Source of the DNA: an uncultured Ruminiclostridium sp.
Lineage (GTDB): Bacteria; Bacillota; Clostridia; Oscillospirales; Ruminococcaceae
Assembly (NCBI GenBank): GCA_934462775.1
Contig: CAKSIR010000015.1
Coordinates: 1-24,787 of the forward strand
Direction: 5' to 3'
Length of the DNA stretch: 24,787 nucleotides
The translations under genes were made by a program, and so were the position numbers. Position 1 is the stretch's first letter; each line of letters begins with the position of its first letter. The notes under the pieces were generated by a model that had not been told where the DNA came from, did not search any database, and was given only the letters and a program-made list of their open reading frames with translations. Shown here piece by piece: positions 22,865-24,787 of this stretch.

Positions 22865-23116
22865 TCAGCCTTTCAATCCTCTTGACTGTCTGTCCATGTC
22901 CTCGACTACAATGTCGAATATTTCGCCCAGCGACGCACAGTATTCAAGCACCTTCCACGGTTCGTTGGTGTGGAAATGGATTTTGATAAGGTCGGAATCG
23001 CCCACCGCGATCAGGCAGTCGCCCTCGAAATTTGAGATAAAGTAGGCTCTTACTGCGTCCTCGTCAAGGTTTTCGCCTTCAATAAGCAGCTGTGTGTCAT
23101 ATCTGAATTCTGTCAT
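22865..23116 (-). CDS. Mini protein resembling the C-terminal part of FakA
   Basis: This encodes an 83-residue protein. The stretch FRYDTQLLIEG, then LIAVGDSDLIKIHFHTNEPWKVLEYCASLGEIFDIVVEDM, closely follows the region of FakA/YloV (fatty acid kinase, DAK2 family) after its DhaL kinase domain, where full proteins read roughly VHVHTxxPGxVLxY. The kinase domain itself is absent. The ATG has a strong GGAGG site and the frame is intact, so it looks like a real small gene and not a decayed remnant. It lies directly upstream of the infC promoter, and no terminator separates them. Function is unknown; binding to a FakB-like or kinase partner is a guess. Confidence 0.82.
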   Translation of the reverse strand: MTEFRYDTQLLIEGENLDEDAVRAYFISNFEGDCLIAVGDSDLIKIHFHTNEPWKVLEYCASLGEIFDIVVEDMDRQSRGLKG

Positions 23117-23142
23117 AGTATCCTCCGTTTATGTGTAAAGTA

Positions 23143-23170
23143 TTGTTTTTTCCGAAAAAAGTGTTATACT
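23143..23170 (+). promoter_or_regulatory. Promoter of the YkgJ-type gene
   Basis: TTGTTT (23143-23148) and TATACT (23165-23170) are 16 bases apart. Start is predicted near 23177, inside a perfect palindrome. The divergent mini gene begins 26 bases away, so both genes share this short control region. Confidence 0.55.
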
Positions 23171-23184
23171 TGTTTTAAACAAGT
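23168..23184. promoter_or_regulatory. Perfect palindrome over -10/+1 (operator-like)
   Basis: ACTTGTTT and AAACAAGT are perfect inverted arms separated by one base. The site overlaps the -10 box and predicted start of the plus-strand gene, a place typical of repressor operators. No regulator gene lies nearby. It has no U-run and is AT-rich, so it is unlikely to be a terminator. Confidence 0.45.
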
Positions 23185-23205
23185 TTATGAAAGAAAGGTT
23201 TGCTT

Positions 23206-23688
23206 ATGCTTAAAAAAATTCTATCGCCCAAAAGCTGCGCCCAATGCAAGCTTTGCTGCGGCTTTGATAAGACCGATTTGTGGGAAATCCCCGTTGTTTC
23301 CGCGGAAACTGCCGATTATATAAGGTCCAATGTCGGCGGGGATTATTTCCTGTTTCCAAAGGGAAACAGCTTTGTTTTCGGCATGGATTTCGGCGAGGAC
23401 GGCATTGCGTGGTGTCCTATGCTGACTGATAAAGGCTGCAGGCTGGGCGACAACAAGCCATTTGACTGCCGCGTGTGGCCCCTGAGGGTAATGCGCCTTG
23501 AAAATATGCTGGCGGTGGTTATTTCTCCCGTCTGTGAAACCACGTCGCAGCTTTCCCTTGCTAAGCTGATGGAATTTGTGAACGGGGGAATGGCAAAGAC
23601 CATTTTCGACGAAGCGGAGAAAAATCCCGATATTGTCAAGGATTACATTGAGGGCTACCCCATACTTGCAATAAAGAAAATCAAGTGA
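23206..23688 (+). CDS. YkgJ-family cysteine cluster protein
   Basis: This 160-residue protein belongs to the YkgJ/UPF0153 type, which probably binds zinc or an iron-sulfur cluster. Cysteines cluster at the start (SCAQCKLCCGF) and again in the middle (WCPMLTDKGCRLGDNKPFDCRVWPL), the standard pattern, with a further Cys in SPVCETT. The ATG at 23206 follows GAAAGG at a good distance; an in-frame TTG at 23200 is less likely. The stop codon abuts the stop of the convergent membrane protein gene with no base between. The biochemical role of the family is unclear. Confidence 0.9.
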   Translation: MLKKILSPKSCAQCKLCCGFDKTDLWEIPVVSAETADYIRSNVGGDYFLFPKGNSFVFGMDFGEDGIAWCPMLTDKGCRLGDNKPFDCRVWPLRVMRLENMLAVVISPVCETTSQLSLAKLMEFVNGGMAKTIFDEAEKNPDIVKDYIEGYPILAIKKIK

Positions 23689-24612
23689 TTATTCGGTCAC
23701 ATCGGTTACATCGTCCTCTATGTAGCTGCCAAAAAAGTTGGTAATCTGCATGATTTGCTGCACGGTGAGGTCGAGCTGATACATTCCGTCAAGCTCAGCC
23801 GAAAAATGGTTGATGTTATCGTCGGCTTCAAAGGTTATAGTCTTGAAAAGGTAGTCCGTTTCCGCGAGCTGCCCGAGAATTTCATGGCAGTCTGACGCGA
23901 ACTGCATAACGCTTCTCTGTGAGGTTTCGAAATTCACCTTGATGAAAAGGGAGTCGGTGTTTTTTATGTCGTCGGCGGTTTTGTAGCCGCTGACGTCGGT
24001 GTTTTCGATTTCAAGGTCAATGTCAACGGACTTTATGTTGGCGTCAGTGCCGAGGTATTCAAAAAACTGAGCGCCTATTTCGTTTTCAATGCGCTTTTCG
24101 ACGTAGTATCTGTCGTTGTATTCAGTGGAGGTCGCCAGTGAAACGAGGGACACGAGAAACGTAAATATCACGATTCCGCCGCACAGAATCAGGCTTTTGA
24201 AGTCGAGGGCAAAGCTGATATTTTTTCTCAGCACCAGATTAAGCAGTATCTCAAGCCCTAAGAACACCAATATTATTGGCGTGATTTTTGCGGCGTTAAG
24301 GATTCCCGCAGGGGAGAACAGCGAAATAATCATTGCAATTCCCATTACAATAAGAAAGAGAACTGCCGAGAAGGTGCCTATAATGCAGCTTTTTTTGCGG
24401 TGCTTTTTTGTTCTTTCGGGGATTTTTGGCTTATCGGGCGGAGGCTGAACCGGCAGAGGCTCGGTCAAAGGCTTCGGGGCTTCTTTTTCCTCGGCAGGCT
24501 GAACAGGCGCTTCGGCAGGCGGCTGTTCCATTTGGCGTATCGCCTCTTCGAAGTTCTGCTCCTCTGTTTTGAAGCTTTCCACCTCTTTCAGAATATCATC
24601 TATTTCAGACAT
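23689..24612 (-). CDS. Unrecognised three-helix membrane protein
   Basis: This encodes a 307-residue protein with three parts. Residues 1-74 are cytoplasmic, acidic and Pro/Glu-rich (PPAEAPVQPAEEKEAPKPL), ending in a basic cluster KKHRKK. Hydrophobic segments follow at about 75-98, 108-128 and 139-160. Residues 161-307 form a soluble domain, predicted outside the cell by the positive-inside rule. The ATG at 24612 has AAAGGAT upstream and is preferred over an in-frame upstream start that would run through the promoter. No catalytic motif is visible and I do not recognise the family. It stands alone, downstream of a tRNA gene. Confidence 0.85.
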   Translation of the reverse strand: MSEIDDILKEVESFKTEEQNFEEAIRQMEQPPAEAPVQPAEEKEAPKPLTEPLPVQPPPDKPKIPERTKKHRKKSCIIGTFSAVLFLIVMGIAMIISLFSPAGILNAAKITPIILVFLGLEILLNLVLRKNISFALDFKSLILCGGIVIFTFLVSLVSLATSTEYNDRYYVEKRIENEIGAQFFEYLGTDANIKSVDIDLEIENTDVSGYKTADDIKNTDSLFIKVNFETSQRSVMQFASDCHEILGQLAETDYLFKTITFEADDNINHFSAELDGMYQLDLTVQQIMQITNFFGSYIEDDVTDVTE

Positions 24613-24640
24613 GGCAATTATCCTTTCGCTTGTTAAGGAT

Positions 24641-24669
24641 ATTTTACCCCAAAATGGCGAAAAAAGCAA
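24641..24669 (-). promoter_or_regulatory. Promoter of the three-helix membrane protein gene
   Basis: TTGCTT (24664-24669) and TAAAAT (24641-24646) on the minus strand are 17 bases apart. The predicted leader is about 22 bases. The -35 box lies just after the tRNA terminator tail. Confidence 0.6.
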
Positions 24670-24670
24670 G

Positions 24671-24710
24671 TAAAATAAAAAGCGAGCACCGTTACTACGA
24701 TACTCGCTTT
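24671..24710 (-). terminator. Terminator after tRNA-Gly
   Basis: AAAGCGAG and CTCGCTTT (24703-24710 and 24679-24686) form eight pairs around a 16-base loop with a small inner CGT/ACG pairing, followed by TTTATTTTA. It begins two bases after the tRNA CCA end. Confidence 0.8.
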
Positions 24711-24712
24711 AT

Positions 24713-24787
24713 TGGAGCGGATTACGAGGCTCGAACTCGCTACCTCCACCTTGGCAAGGTGGCGCTCTACCAGATGAGCTAAATCCG
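24713..24787 (-). tRNA. tRNA-Gly (anticodon GCC), first base cut off by the window
   Basis: On the minus strand the cloverleaf is complete apart from the first G: acceptor arm (G)CGGATT with AATCCGC, D-arm GCTC/GAGC, anticodon stem CCACC/GGTGG around TTGCCAA (anticodon GCC), and T-arm GCGAG-TTCGAGC-CTCGT. CCA is encoded at 24713-24715. The 5' base would lie at position 24788, just outside. Confidence 0.96.

Noticed and set aside
1..24787. CRISPR array, insertion sequence, phage or toxin-antitoxin module
   Set aside because: No regularly spaced repeats, transposase, integrase or toxin motifs were found; nearly all coding space is conserved housekeeping.

Overview
The window reads as chromosomal housekeeping DNA from a low-to-mid GC Gram-positive anaerobe of the class Clostridia, most like a Ruminococcus-type member of the Oscillospiraceae. 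This is inferred from gene content and order (efp beside a zinc-ribbon protein, yqeG, rsfS-yqeK-nadD-yhbY-rdgB-ftsY-smc, infC-rpmI-rplT), strong purine-rich Shine-Dalgarno sites, and SigA-type promoters of the form TTGACA-N17-TATAAT. No mobile element, CRISPR array or phage gene is visible. No gene-free stretch exceeds 300 bases. Nearly everything is on the minus strand; only two protein genes are on the plus strand.

Left part (1-3252, all minus): a truncated palindromic repeat at the edge; an unrecognised 326-residue protein with C-terminal PPxSFxxY repeats; ribU, the riboflavin ECF transporter subunit, under an FMN riboswitch with a clear terminator and its own consensus promoter; a CD1247-like acidic zinc-ribbon protein; and efp (elongation factor P).

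Middle part (3253-6518, minus): rpsU with its own promoter and terminator, followed by yqeG, an endonuclease IV-like TIM-barrel gene, aroQ and a Xaa-Pro peptidase, closely packed.

Main operon (6522-20407, minus): twelve further genes plus a leading rRNA methyltransferase gene, with gaps of at most about 30 bases and several overlaps. In transcription order they are a SpoU-type rRNA methyltransferase, topA, trmFO, plsX, rnc, a radical SAM protein, smc, ftsY, rdgB, yhbY, nadD, yqeK and rsfS. They join RNA modification and processing, chromosome topology and segregation, protein targeting, phospholipid and NAD synthesis, and ribosome assembly. I see no terminator inside this run.

Right part (20408-24787): a plus-strand, monocistronic four-helix membrane protein with its own promoter and terminator; the minus-strand infC-rpmI-rplT operon, with a probable AUU start for infC and an attenuator leader of the L20-autoregulated type; a very small stand-alone protein resembling the C-terminal part of the fatty-acid kinase FakA; a plus-strand YkgJ-type cysteine-cluster protein; a three-helix membrane protein; and a tRNA-Gly(GCC) lacking only its first base at the window edge.

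No clearly new biological system stands out. The observations most worth checking are RNA- or signal-level: the infC leader switch and AUU start, the riboswitch antiterminator pairing, the face-to-face promoters at 20408-20466, the palindrome over the YkgJ promoter, the FakA-like mini protein and the repeat protein at 109-1089.
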